From positions 7,626,001-7,690,000 of the forward strand of contig OX638372.1 in the NCBI GenBank assembly GCA_951812925.1: a DNA stretch of 64,000 nt, read 5' to 3'. Source of the stretch: Calliopum simillimum (Eukaryota > Arthropoda > Insecta > Diptera > Lauxaniidae). Below, one piece after another: positions 1-11,857 of this stretch. Each line of letters opens with the position of its first letter. Position 1 is the stretch's first letter. Below the pieces are notes generated by a model. The model saw only the letters and a list, made by a program, of their open reading frames with translations. It had not been told where the DNA came from and made no database searches. Made by a program: the position numbers and the translations under genes.

Positions 1-222
1 ATTGACTCAAGTTCTCTAGAAATCTTTGATCAAAAGAGCAAAAATAGCTATTTTGTTTGTATGGAGTTGAAATGATAACTCGAAAAAAAAGGATTGGAAA
101 GGTACAGGTTGATGAGGAAGCTTACGACTAATTATACTGTTTTATACAATACTTCTCCCAATATACCAAAAAACAGCTATTTTTGCAATTTAAACAAGGA
201 TATCTGGAGAACTAGAGTCAAT
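1..222. repeat. Foldback (inverted repeat) cut by window edge
   Basis: The first bases (ATTGACTC...TTCTCTAGA) are the reverse complement of the stretch ending at 222 (TCTGGAGAACTAGAGTCAAT). The arms are about 60 bp and diverged, around a loop of about 90 bp. The shared inner motif AAAAATAGCT/AGCTATTTTT supports the pairing. It looks like an old palindromic MITE, and the outer end may lie before base 1. No coding content was seen. Confidence 0.5.
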
Positions 223-1689
223 CTTGACAAATAAATTACACCCTATGTATCGGATCACTTTGGTGAATTCATATTTACTCACAAAACTAAGGCTGCAGAA
301 ATAAAAATTTTTTATTGTCACCCTGTGCAATACTTAAAAAAAAATTTATCACTTTTGTTAACACTGGCACAAAAACTGGTGGTCTGTACATTTGGCTAGA
401 CTTATCTATTTACAAGTAAGTATGTAATGTATTTTGGTGCGCTGAATCCGAATCCGAGGTCAGAATTGCTCACATGCCTACAACATTTCGAGATATTTCT
501 GTATAAGAATTCAGAAAACGTTGTTTTCAGTATCTCTATGAAAAGCTATAGTTACAGTTTTTTTTCAATGGCATTGAATAGCCATAGTCTTATTTATAAA
601 ACTGTTTCTGTAAGCATTTCTGATTTGACTCTTAGTTTTCAAGTGAAGCCATAAAGTTTTTAAGAGTTTTATGATCCATAATCGGTTTTCCGCTATAAAT
701 TTGATATCTCGAAAAGTAAGAATTCAATCGGAAAAGTTCGAAGCAATAGTTTGATAAGGAAGATTATGGCTTTTTGATGCTTTTGAAAAAATGGAACTAC
801 AGTTTTCCTGAAACTGTGCCATAAGCTTGTAAAAAAAGAGCTTTCATCTATTTTTTCTATATACAATATATATTCTATATAAAAATTTGCAGTTTTGGGT
901 ATATTTATCACTTTTTGGCAACACTATCTAAGCATTTATATAATTTTGATGGCCGAATTAAAATTTCCCCTCCGATGTGGTGAATTTTCCCTTTTTAGTG
1001 GAAGTTATGTTCTTAGTTATATTGTGCAGAAACATGCAGAAATGTTGCTAACATACGTTGAGCGTAAATATGAGCGCTTGACAGAATTTTAAAAGGTTTA
1101 AGTTGAGTGTAAAATTTTCAAGGACTTGCATGCAGCATGCAGAGTGATGCAATGTATATTTGCTAAGGGCAAGGATACCATTTCCTTTTATGTTTTGTTA
1201 ACAAAAAAACTTTGAAAAGTTTCTAATTTGGTCAAATATTTAATGACATGAACAACAAAATTTCAGAAAATATTATCCAAAAGAGATAGGATAGCGAAAA
1301 TAAATTCATACAAGAAACAAATTATGTATATGTTTAGGAAGGAAGGGTCTTTGAAATATTTAAAAAAAAACTATAGTACATTAGTAGTTGAAAAAAACTT
1401 TTTTTTGCAGAACTAAAAATATGCCAGCATTTTTTATATTAAATAAAAACTTTTAGTACTTACATTAGCGCAGAGCATACTTTTAAGCTGTTCAATTTAA
1501 TGCTTAGAGCATTATATATTGTTGAATGCAACAAATTTTTGCGAAATAAATAACGTTGCATATTTGTAGGCGAAAGATTTTTGTTTTGCAATTGTTAAAG
1601 AGTTTAATAAAATTTGTACAAAATTTTGTATTATTTTTTTGCATGATTTCTAATTAAACGCCTGCTGAATTTTTGATCCCACATTTTTA
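223..1689. other. A+T-rich noncoding DNA with dispersed repeat pieces
   Basis: No gene was recognised. Two pieces belong to families found elsewhere in the window. Positions 433-490 hold GGTGCGCTGAATCCGAATCC and following bases, also near 30370 and 16670. Positions about 693-765 match the right arm of the palindrome at 12525-12720. Short ORFs here lack codon structure or homology I can recognise. Confidence 0.5.
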
Positions 1690-2110
1690 CACACGCTCTC
1701 TTTTTATCGCTCTCACTGTCTTCATCTCTCTCGCGCATGCTGTAACTCGCATGCTCTACATAATCTTGCCGATAACACGTGGTCTCTAGTCTGTTTATTT
1801 GTTTGTTTACATTTCATTTTTGACTTCCACCCACCGCAACACCTCCGTCAATGCATTAACTTGGGGCTGCATTCTAAGAGGCTGCCTCAATAGCGTTTAC
1901 ATTAAGTCAGTCACATGGTTGTGTTGTTTATGCTCTATTCACTCAGAAGAGCTATGCATGTGCTCTCTGCAGAATTGGACAACAGCAGCAGCAGCTGAAG
2001 TTGCAGCTTCAGCTTTAACGTTTCATTTCATTTTCAGTTTTTCTTGTCTTCCGGAAAATCTTTTACATCATTTCGTTCGTATCGAGTCTGCAGCCGAGCT
2101 GTCGAGTTGT
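1690..2110 (+). promoter_or_regulatory. Candidate fly promoter with GAGA-type sites and Inr/DPE
   Basis: Composition changes sharply from A+T-rich DNA to a mixed, CT-rich block. Between 1694 and 1735 several CTCTCT/CTCTC (GAGAG) strings lie close together, as in GAGA-factor-bound fly promoters. TCATTT at 2068-2073 fits the insect initiator TCAKTY, with its A at 2070. At +28 to +33 the bases AGCTGT (2097-2102) match the downstream promoter element RGWYVT at five of six places. No TATA box sits at the expected distance, consistent with an Inr/DPE promoter. The call rests on motif spacing only. Confidence 0.45.
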
Positions 2111-2340
2111 GTGTTGTTTTAGTGTGTGAAAGTTTATTCGTGGGAAAAAATAGAGGAATTTTGTACGCGATATAGCGAAGGCAACGCATCTGCCACACAG
2201 CAGCAGCAGCAGCATTTCTCGTCGATGGGCATCTTCAGAGTCTTGTGTTCGTTGAGTTTGTTAGTTCAGGACGTTGATTTGAACGTGACGGTTGTTCGCA
2301 CTCGGAAAATTCGGAACGTAGGAATTGTTAAAAATTAAAA
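2070..2340 (+). other. Candidate untranslated first exon
   Basis: This follows the predicted start site. The sequence is less A+T-rich than its surroundings and has CAG repeats (about 2201-2215), typical of fly leader sequences. Frames here are short. The 70-codon frame opening at 2126 starts with GTG, not ATG, and ends at 2338, so it is not offered as a protein. No strong donor is visible; GTAGGA near 2319 and GTGATT near 2383 are weak options. An A-rich run starts about 2336. The exon could belong to the gene whose coding exon is at 51638 or to an unrelated RNA. Confidence 0.35.
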
Positions 2341-4097
2341 AAAAAAAAAAAAAAAATAAAAAAAGTTGGTATTTCATTTTAAGTGATTTTTCGCGTTATT
2401 AAACGATATGTAAATGAAGAAATGAAAAGTAAAAAATAAAATAAAACACGTACATTAAGCCGCGGCGTTCGTTTAACGGCACAAAAAAAAACTTGCATAC
2501 TTTTTTGGGCATCTTCTCAAGAGATTTCACGGCACTAATTTAACGATTTTCATGAATTTCCCCATACATGATGCTGACTGTGTGCTGCACATAAATGCTG
2601 CTCTGTATAAATCAAGCAAAAAAATGAAATCGTGATTTTTTTTTGCTTCGCTTTACTGTCGATGTATGGTCCTTAGAATTTTGGAAGGAAAAAAAAAAAG
2701 AAAAAAAGCAGAAATCAGCATCGTTTGAAAAATCGTAATTAATAATGGCGCGTGACGGAAACGGAAATGAAATAAAAACGTGCTACATTTCATTCTATCT
2801 CTATGACACAACAACGTGAGTTTTCGAGTTTTCAACTAGAAAAAATTGACAAAAAAGTAGTAATAAGTATGAAACAGCCATACTGTCTCCCAGTCTGTCT
2901 GTCTTTTTGTTCATACTTCTGTGTTCGGTTTCTACTGCTTTCTTCTTTAGTTAGCATCATTTCTTTTTCGCATCATTTTTTTTTTTTGCTTCTTATCCTG
3001 CGTTATAACTGTAAAATCAGCAGAAGTGGTGCACAAAAAATAATTGTGAAAAAATCAATTATTTTTACTACATTATTTTCATTATTAATTTTTTCTTTCA
3101 TTTTGATTTTCTCACTGTTGCCTGCTGAATTTTTCATTATTTTCCACAGTCACTGAATATTTCAGTTATTCGGCACTTCAGTGTTCATAACATAAAAAAA
3201 TAATCAGCAGGATTCTTATTGCTATGACTTTTGTAAAGTTTTCATTTTAAATATTTTTTTTTCCTTTTCTATTAATTTTTCTTTAAATTTTTTGCATATT
3301 TTTTTTTGCGCTGAATTCGTAGTGTATATATGGAAGTATGTATGAAAAGCAGAAAAAAGCTGAATTTTCTTCTGCAGCATGCCACAACATTTTGCATGCA
3401 GTTTTTCTACTTCTTTCAGTGTTGCAGGAGGGTGCAATTTTGTTCGTAAACATTTAGTGGCTGGCGAAAGTTTTGCGGAAATTGATGCTTCAATTAAATC
3501 CGGCTTTTTATAATCATTATTTATCTAGCTACTTTGTGCAGAGTGAAATGTTTAAAAATTTTTTTTTTTTTTTTTTTTTTTTGGGAAAAACAAGACGAAT
3601 AAAGAAAGGCGCCAATACAGAAATAATGAAGTTTTAATATTTATGGCTTTAACTTATTAAAACTTAAAGTTTCTTAAAGGTTTGCAAACTTACCTTTTCA
3701 TTTAAATGAAAATCGAAACCTAATTGCGCTATAAACCAATTCGGAATTTTTTAAAAGCAAGTTCTTAGTGTTTATCAGCAGCAATTTTATCTTGTTCCAT
3801 TTAAAAGAAGAATGTTTGCAGTATTAATCAACTATATCCATTTAACATATTAAATCAAATGCAAATTTGACTTTTTGGGACCTCTGTATTTCTCTTGCAA
3901 ATTTTGTCAAAAAAATATCGCTATATATCACTTAAAATAAGCTTCGACTGACAATTCTGTAAAATTTTTGTTCCTTTATAGAAGTCATTTTAAATTAGTT
4001 TCAGGTTCAGGGAATAAAATTATAGAGATATTCATTCTTTTGGTTTGTCAAAAGTACAACCAGAAGGACATGCTTACTAGTACATAACTACGAATGA
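2341..4097. other. A/T-rich noncoding DNA with homopolymer runs
   Basis: No gene was recognised. The stretch is dominated by poly-A and poly-T runs, the longest T run being near 3560-3582. The frames at 2803-3156 (+) and 3222-3437 (-) are low-complexity translations rich in F, L, S and K, and are rejected as genes. Confidence 0.5.
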
Positions 4098-4392
4098 ATA
4101 AAAATAGTTTTTGAAATTTAATGCAAATGACGAAAACTATTGCATAGAGTTTTGATGTTTAATGCAAATGAAAAATCAAAAATTTTTAAAATTTATTGCA
4201 AATGAAAAATCCAAATGAAAAATCCATTGCATTGATTTTTGAAATTTAATGCAAATGAAAAATCAATTGCATTGATCTTTGAAATATAGTGCAAATGAAA
4301 AAATCTATGGTTTTGATTTTTTAAATTTAATGCATTTAAAAATGCATTACATTAATTTTTTATGTTTAATGCAAATGAAAAATCTATTACAT
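4098..4392. repeat. Degenerate tandem array of about 50-bp units with octamer motifs
   Basis: About six units follow the pattern TTTTGAAATTTAATGCAAAT then GAAAAATCAATTGCATTGA. ATGCAAAT, the POU-domain octamer, is exact at 4121, 4162, 4249 and 4369, with one-base variants in other units. The motif may simply be part of the satellite unit. Confidence 0.7.
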
Positions 4393-5144
4393 TTAGTACA
4401 AATGTTGAGCAATACGAGTATTGTTAAGTTCTAATTATTGTGATACGTCAAATTAGAGCCAAATTAATCAAAAATAGGGGATAATAAATTTTTTCAGTTA
4501 AAGTGCATGTTGTGAAACATTATAAGCTTCTAATCACACAATGAATTAGTTGAATTGTAGTGTTTTAAGAAAGCCTTATGTAATTTTCTAGTTTTTAAAC
4601 TTTTGTCTCCAAGAATAGGCACGGTACAGCGACCATTTCCAGGCTCTAGTGTCGCTGAACAATACTTCATTGACGATAGATACCTACATGTGTAAAAAAT
4701 AGAAAACGTTGATTTTTATAACTTAAAAGTTAAATTTAACATTTCCTTCACATGCAAAATTAGTGGGACGCGAAAATGAAGATTTTTTTTTTGTATTATG
4801 TCTAGTAAATTTGAAATAAAAAAATAGAGAATATTCAAATGCAAAGGGTATATTCTGAAGGCGCTCTGCATGTTAAATTCTTAATTTACCTGCAGTGATA
4901 TGTTACCATTTGAGAGCACTTTCAAAAGGCATTTAAAAATATTTCCTGGCTTGTATCGGTAACAATATAATTGTGCATAAACTGCTGTTCAAACGTTACA
5001 AAAAACTAAAGTCCTTGTGGAGATCAATGTACATTTTCAAAATTGTTAGCGAATTTTCCAGTATAAGCAAAAAAAGCAAAATCCTCCAATATTTGAGCAT
5101 ATCGAAACTGCTTTTGAGGGAATCAAAGAGTCCTTCATTCGTAC
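4393..5144. other. Noncoding DNA, nothing recognised
   Basis: A+T-rich sequence. The 108-codon frame from 4973 overlaps the hairpin element at 5145 and shows no domain, so it is treated as chance. Confidence 0.4.
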
Positions 5145-5332
5145 AAAAATTTTACTTTTGTGTGTTGCGCACGTTACGTTGCGAACGTTACAATTTTTAT
5201 TATATTTATACACATAGGCTAACGAAAATTGATGCAGCCCCTTTTCAACTAACTCAAACACATTATAGTTACTTTATTTATCTCTGGAAAAGATTGTAAA
5301 GAAGTGCAGCGCACACAAAAGTAAAATTTTTT
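5145..5332. repeat. Short inverted-repeat element
   Basis: AAAAATTTTACTTTTGTGTG at 5145 is matched in reverse by CACACAAAAGTAAAATTTTT ending near 5332. Each arm extends through a GCGCAC-type motif, giving arms of about 28 bp around a loop of about 130 bp. It is MITE-like. No target duplication was resolved. Confidence 0.55.
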
Positions 5333-5848
5333 CATAGCACCACATCTCACGGTGAAAATACGCTGTTGCAGCTCAACCACTGGATCGATTTTTAATGAAA
5401 TTTGGAATGCAACCTTACTAAAGATGTTTTGTTATGTAGCTGCCGCGTCAAAACCGTTGCACCAATTTTTAAGAAACTCGGAATAAGGAATGAACCATTA
5501 CAAAGCATATTAAAAACTCCTAGTTTTTTAAGGGTGATCCCACTCACCTAATGGCAACTTCATAATTTTTCCTTGGTTGACCTTTTTTTGGACAGGGACA
5601 TGAAGAATCTTCTCTTTACTTTTATGATTAAAAGGTCCATGAATACTAAACATGCAGAAAAACATATTCAGCCGTTTAAAGGACTCTTGAATAAATATCA
5701 CAATCTCTATGGAAAATAAGATAAAATACTTTGTTGAGAAGTGATTAAGTTTCGACGAACTGAAACGGTAGAAAGAACTACACAGCTTTGTAAAATTTTT
5801 AATTTTTGACAGACCATTGTGTGGGTTTTCTCCAGTTGTTTTTATTTT
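5333..5848. other. Noncoding DNA, nothing recognised
   Basis: Unique-looking A+T-rich DNA without a credible frame. Confidence 0.4.
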
Positions 5849-6780
5849 TATACCCTACACCCAGGGTATATTCACTTTGTCCTTCCGTTTGTAACGCAGA
5901 GAAGGAGGCGTGGGAGATATAGAAAAGTATATATATTCTTGATCAACGTCACCTCCTCAGTCGATATAGCCATGTCCGTCTGTCTGGCTGGCTGGCTGGG
6001 TGGCTGGCTGGCTGGGTGGCTGGCTGGCTGTGTGTTGAAATACACTTTTTGGGAAAACTGAGTAAGATAATTCAAGGAAATTTGGTACACTGCCTTCGTC
6101 GTCAAAGATAGCTCGGGGGATTGAAAATGAGCGAAATCGGTTAACGGACACGCCTACCGCCCATACAAAAAATATATTCAAAATGCAATTTTAGGAGTAT
6201 TTTTCACGACAATGCAACCAAAATACGCATAAATACTAAGAATTGTAAGCGCAAGCTCTGAAAAAAATTTAACGAATTCGGACAGGAGGGCGTGGCACCT
6301 CCCATATAAGCAAAAGCTTCAAAACGCTATACTGAAAGCGTTTTTTGAGATTTTCGAACCAAATTCGTCCAGACACTAGTTATCGTAAACGAAAGTTCTC
6401 AACAAAAATATGGTGCAATTGGACAAGAGGGCGTGGCACCTACCATATAAGCTGAAGTTACAAAATGCTATACTGAAAGAGTTTTTTGAGATAATCCAAC
6501 CAAACTTCACTCAAATACTATAGACTATAAATGCACGCTCTAAGCTAAAACTAGACGAACTCGGACAAGAGGGCGTGGCACCTCCTATATAAGCAAAAGC
6601 TTCAAAACACTGTACTGAAAATGTTTTTCACTCAGACACTTAAAACTATAAATCCAATCTCTGGACAAAAACTGGGTGAACTCGGACAAGAGAGCGTAGC
6701 ACCTCCCATATGGGCAAAATTTTTAAAATACTGCAGTGTAGGGTATTTTATGTTTGGCCAGGCCAAATTTTACACCCTTA
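5849..6780 (+). repeat. Interspersed TATACCCT repeat, copy 1, with internal tandem units
   Basis: The left end is TATACCCTACACCCAGGGTATA, followed by 'GTAACGCAGAGAAGGAGGCG', 'TATATATTCTTGATCAACGT' and 'ATAGCCATGTCCGTCTGTCT'. These phrases are characteristic of a widely dispersed fly repeat. Then come 'CGCCTACCGCCCATAC' and at least four tandem units of about 120-140 bp, each with GGGCGTGGCACCT...CATATAAGC (near 6289, 6428, 6571, 6690). The right end carries GTAGGGTATTTTATG. Related copies lie at 54469-54845 (opposite strand) and 57150-57918. The frames across it (5819-6181) are low-complexity products of the GGCT repeat. Confidence 0.75.
5984..6030. repeat. (GGCT)n microsatellite
   Basis: Tandem GGCT with occasional GGGT variants, inside the interspersed repeat. 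A second GGCT tract is at 20606-20630. Confidence 0.9.
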
Positions 6781-8580
6781 CTAGTTATTTTTTGAGTGAT
6801 ATTTGGCTTTTTGTAAAAATCGTATAAGTCTTATTTGGTCGGATTATTGAAATTTAAAAACTTTTCCAACTGGATTTAAACCTTTCAAGTTATCATTTAT
6901 TGAAGTAAATACATTTCAACTCCATACAAAGGACTTACGTTTTATTTTGCAGTATCTTATTATTTTTGGAATGAACACGAAATAGATTTTTATTATATAT
7001 TGTCATACTTTTTATCTAATTTGCTTTAAGACTCATAAATTTGTGAATTTTCTATGTTATTCTTAAAGCTGAATTTTTCTATTCTATGCTGCAACCTAAA
7101 ATATCTTTTGTGCAGCCTCATTCCCCTTTACAGCAGTTTTCGACTTTTTACAAATCTCTATACGTATTTTCCTTTTTTAAAATTTTCACAATTTGTGAAT
7201 GTCATTTTTGGAAAATTATTTGTGTGTTTTACTCCTTCCTCGCAAATGAGTTGCTTATCACAGAAGCCCAGCCATCGGGAAAATTTTGCTATTTATCAAC
7301 AGTGCTGGCAAAAATCATACGAAGGCATTCATAAAAAAGTGTTGTATGAAATGTTCCAACCATTTTTCCCTCCTAGTTTCTCTTCAGTCAATAATTTTTT
7401 GTAGCGTGGATTTTGTTACAATAATAATGTACCATTGCACACAATATTACCTGAGAGAGCCATTTACCATTCAAAGCGGTCATGCTGCGTATTTAAAACA
7501 GACCCTCAAGCTTTAATTTATATGTAAATTATAAATAAATATCTGATCTTGGAAATTGTTTTTAAGAAAATTATACATGCACTACTTACCTACAACATTT
7601 TCACAAAACAAAAATATTCAATTCCATATGACCTACAGGCAAAAACGAGTAAACGAAATCAAATCCTTTACAGTGCTTAACCTTGACATTATTTAACCAA
7701 CCAGTACAAGAAGGGAGCGCAACATTTCTTACCGCACAAATACATTATAAGTAAAAGCCCCAGGCCTAAATCTACAGAAAATAAAACAAAAAAACTTCAA
7801 TTTGATTGACACAAATACGTTTAAATGTTACGTAAATAATGTTGTTTGTGTTGAATTTGATGCAGACTCACATGCGAATACCTACGTATATGGTTTAATG
7901 GTTTTTTAAAAAATGTTTGCTGTCATTTATTGCTTTTTTTAATTTGTTTACAAATGCTTACTGTTTAATATAAATTAAATTAAAAAAATCATAAAAAAAT
8001 CAATTTTAAAGTGCAAAATGACAAAACGGTTTTTTTTTTTTTAAATAGGATTTCCGGCGTATTTTAAAATCATAAATGAGCTAAGTTAAATTATTACACT
8101 GTTGAACAAAATTTGGTCGCCAAAAGTTTACTCGGATCTGACGCTGCGAAGTGAAAATATAGCTCAAAATAAAAGACCATTTGGCTCATTTTGTTCAAAT
8201 TGGCTCTAGTTTTCGTGAAAAGGCCGTTTGAATTTTGCACCTTGAATTATGTGATTTTTTCAACATATCTCGTAAGTTAACTAAGTTTTATAGCATTTGG
8301 TGGTGTGGTTTTGTTTGTCTCGTCCATATCTACACTTTCACTACCAATTCAGTGCTTTTGAATGCTTTTTTGGCAAGCTAGAGCACAAAATTCCCAAAAA
8401 ATGATATTTTTCGCCTTTTATGATATTCGGCTTAAGAGAAATAACCCGGGGGGTAGATTTATGCCTTTTAACCTATAGCCGAGATCCATACAAACACTTT
8501 AATATAATAAAAGTTTCATATGGGCAAACATTTCTCAAGTGAGCCACCTAAATGATGTTTTATAACAAGTAATAAAGATT
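6781..8580. other. Noncoding DNA with one dispersed-palindrome fragment
   Basis: Positions about 6860-6940 contain AGTTATCATTTATTGAAGTA, a fragment of the family whose fuller palindromes are at 12525-12720 and 17510-17745. The frames at 7054-7516 overlap one another in different phases and show no recognisable domain. Nothing else was identified. Confidence 0.45.
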
Positions 8581-8647
8581 TTATAAAAATGTTTTTTTTA
8601 AGAGGTATTTAGCATATGTCGGGAAATAAAATGGTACTTTTTTTTTG

Positions 8648-9323
8648 GACTTCAGGCAAACAAATTGTGGTTTACCACTCAGAATTGACCGTCCTACGTT
8701 GCTCAAGAGGAACAGTTGCCACATGACCAGTTTTGCTGAAGAAACAGGCGACCATTTGCTTCGAAGTGCTTCTTCCACGAACAACTTTCGTTGGATTTGG
8801 CTCGTCTTCGAAGACCCACTCGGTTGATTGCTGTTTTGTTTCGGGCTCATACGCACAGATCCATGATTCGTCACCTATGACAATCTTATAAACGTCTTTT
8901 GAAGCACCGCGATCGTATTTTATCAACATTTCTTTGCACCAATCGACACGAGCCTTTTTTTGAGTGATTGTCAAATTGTGCGGGATGCAACGAGAACAAA
9001 CCTTTTTTACGGCCAGGTGTTCATGCAATATCAAATGTGTGCTAGTGGGAGAAATGCCCAAGGATGTTTCTATCTCATGGTATGTCACATGACGATCTTG
9101 CATTATCAGTTCACGCACGGCATCAATGTTCCCTGGCCCAACGGCCGTTTTTGAATGACCTTCACGGAATTCGTCTTTGAGCGAGCGTCGGCCACGATTG
9201 AATTCACTAAACCAGTTTTTCACAGTGCTATAGGATGGTGCTTCACTCCTATGCAAAGATTTTAGTCCATCGTCGAAAGTTGTGAAAAATGATCGCACGA
9301 AAATGTTCACGAGTTAATTCCAT
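8648..9323 (-). pseudogene. Degenerate mariner transposase (N-terminal two-thirds)
   Basis: The remains of a mariner-family (Tc1/mariner, DD34D) transposase, an enzyme that cuts and pastes at TA. The intended start is the ATG at 9323-9321, opening MELTREHFRAIIFHNF, typical of the SETMAR-related branch. A deletion plus frameshift after FRR moves the reading into the frame ending at 8672. That frame keeps the DNA-binding helix (VKNWFSEFNRGRRSL), a linker in which the WVPHEL-type motif reads CIPHNL, and the first catalytic aspartate in GDESWI. A TAA stop at 8672-8674 breaks the protein after NSEW. In-frame homology (TTICLPEV) continues to 8648 and then ends. The second aspartate (HDN motif) and the third are missing, so the enzyme is dead. 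Flanking terminal repeats were not identified with confidence. Confidence 0.9.
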
Positions 9324-11192
9324 TTTTTTGTCAAATTGATTTTTTCAAGTCACTGTAAACAACATAAATGATGGTAGTACGTCAAAACGTTCTGAGTACG
9401 TTTATGTTAAAAAATATCAAAATTTTCTATTCAACAAATTTGTAGCTTAGTAAAATGCTTACAGAAAAGATTCGTAAAGTTTTCACGAACGACTTATAGT
9501 TCGAAAGTCATTGCAATTTAAAAGTTCAACACTTTGACGCGAAAAAATTTTTGCGACCTTTTACATTAGGCTACCTTTTAAACAATGAGTCGTCTGAGTA
9601 AAACGTTCTTCTTAAGCTACCAAATAGATTTAACCATAATCAAGATATTTAAAAAAAAACAAATTTTCCCGAATATCTTGTATTAAAGTGTTCATCCATG
9701 TTTTTAGAACACAAATTCAGATTTTTAGCTCTGAAAAGTCATATATATTTTCACTAAACGTTGCGGAGGGTGATTGGAACTTCAAAAACTATGATGCTTG
9801 AAAAGAGAGGGTTCAATAAAAAAATAACGGACTTCGAGATAGGGGATAGGACGGCTCTAAAAATGTTCAAATTAGTTTGACGTTATTTATGGACAAACAC
9901 TTATTGGAAAGCTTAGCTTTATTTTTTTTATAGTCACCCAAAGTTTAGTTCTTCTTCTGCTACTAGTAAACTTTATCACCATGTTAATCATATGACCTCA
10001 AGAACTCCATTGTTCACGGAGACTTGAAAGTGCCTTAAGTTTTCGCCAACATTTCTTCGCTTCGCATTGTACTTGATCGTTGTTCGAGTGATTGTTTCCT
10101 CGACGTCTTCGGCTAGCCACAACTCCTACTGCCTTTCAATGCCTATCGGCAGACTTCTGTTGGTGGTTCGCGTAGTCTGTGATCTATCAATTTCCATTAT
10201 CGGCATCTGATTTGGAAGGAGACATGATCATGTCAACATGGGTCTCCTAATTTGCAGAATGGGGTATAATGTCTGACTATTTATCTTCAAATCGTTAGCT
10301 CTTATCTCTCGTTTGGACGATTTTAAGCTTAATGTATAATTATTATGTTCTTTGAACTCAACATTGTTTTAATTTGCAAATTGGTGTTTTAGTCACATAC
10401 ATACCAAAAATCATTGTTTCCGTTAAATTGTTTTTGGTTTATGATATTCAAATGATATTAGAATTAAGAAAAATTTTAAATGCATGCCCATACAAATTAA
10501 AATAATTAAATTAATTAATATTACAATTGCTATTCCTGCACTTTTGTAATTGCAACATTTTAATTTGTTTTAATGTTGAATTTGTATTTTTTGTTACCTG
10601 CAGCAACATTTTAATTTGTTTTTGATTTTGGTTTTGTTGTTGGAAATTTTTAGTTTATTTATATTTAATCAACAAGCGGAAAATTGCATTTAATTAACAA
10701 ATACTCGAACATGATACGCGCCATTTCGAAATGGAACGCTCATTTTAATCGCGAAGTTTTTGTTGCATTTCAAGTGAAGTTGGTGAAGTTGGTGAAGTTG
10801 TTTGGTGGAAAATGTTTAAACTTTTTTTTTTAATGGAAATTTTAACTTGTTCTAATCGTTACAAAAAGTATGACTTTTCATTTTAAATTATGTTTATTAG
10901 GTTTTTCTTTTTAAGGGTTGCTATAATTTAAGTTATTTGATATTGTGCAAACATAAGCCACGATAATTACGAGGGTGTATTTTCACGATTGAGGATGTTG
11001 CCGAAGGAAAATTTTATGCCGCGTAATAATGAGTTGCGTTATATTTCTGAAAGAAAGAATCAGTTAAAATAAATTGAAAGTTAGAAAGCAGAATTTTTAC
11101 ACAGAGATTTTATTTAAACGTTCTAAAGTTTCAAAAAAACCACATATCGTAGGCGGAATATTATTTTGCCGCAACCGCCAAAAACACGTATG
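9324..11192. other. Noncoding DNA; degraded G+C-richer block at about 9960-10280
   Basis: Positions 9324-9430 may hold the 5' end of the mariner element, but no matching inverted end was found. At about 9960-10280 base composition rises (TCGACGTCTTCGGCTAGCCA, GCCTATCGGCAGACTTCTGT), unlike the neighbours. This suggests an old transposon remnant, but no open frame or domain was recognised on either strand. Positions 10480-10680 are very A+T-rich. Confidence 0.4.
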
Positions 11193-11857
11193 CTCTAGCG
11201 CAGTGATTCTCAACCTGTTTTTCGTCACGGCTTATTTTTAGTAATATCAAAATTTGGCGACACACTAACAACAAAAGCGGTTCGAAATTAAAATGACTAT
11301 AGAAATGAATTGTCTCTTCCATATCAGTTTCTTTACAACTTCAACAAATGTATGGTTTTCTATGCCACAGTTTCTAGTATTAGTTCCAATTAAGTTACGC
11401 TATCAAGGTAAATAAATAACAACGTTTCCAAGAAATTACGACTATGGGAACAGCATAAGCCTCTGCTTGAAAGACACTACAGTCATTTGGCTGTCTGTAC
11501 GATTTTGTTAGTTCTATATACATACTCGGAAAAATTTCCTAATCCAGTACCTGTAACAATTTTGACACATCTGTGTATATTTTAAAGAGCGTATTGAAAA
11601 TAGCCCAACTATACCTTTTAGGAACTACCACCTGGAAGTTTATTAGGAAGAGAAGGTGCGGTAGGAGGTAGTTTGTACATCATTACATCAAAATTTATAA
11701 ATTGGTGTAATTCTATTATGACCAAAAGGTTTTAAGTTCCAGGAACCATAAAAAATAATGTCGGCAAATTTGCTTTTTGGCAGTGGGGGCAAATTTTAAA
11801 AATCTCAAGGCACACCAAAGTGCCGCGGCACATAGGTTGAGAATCACTGCTCTAGCG
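11193..11857. mobile_element. hAT-type non-autonomous element with 8-bp TSD
   Basis: The element proper spans 11201-11849 (649 bp). It begins CAGTGATTCTCAACCTG and ends with the inverted copy AGGTTGAGAATCACTG. It is flanked by a perfect 8-bp direct repeat, CTCTAGCG, at 11193-11200 and 11850-11857. The ends fit the hAT consensus YARNG and resemble Charlie-group hAT elements (CAGTGGTTCTCAACC). Subterminal GTCACGGC on the left and GCCGCGGCAC on the right also fit that group. No transposase frame is inside, so movement would need an enzyme supplied from elsewhere. Confidence 0.9.

Noticed and set aside
1799..2338. 107- and 70-codon frames in the candidate first exon
   Set aside because: The 70-codon frame starts with GTG and the 107-codon frame extends upstream of the predicted start site; no domain in either.
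5819..6181. Tryptophan/glycine- and serine/glutamine-rich frames
   Set aside because: Translations of the GGCT microsatellite and flanking interspersed repeat.
7054..7516. Three overlapping plus-strand frames up to 116 codons
   Set aside because: Different phases of the same A+T-rich DNA, with no recognisable domain or codon signature.
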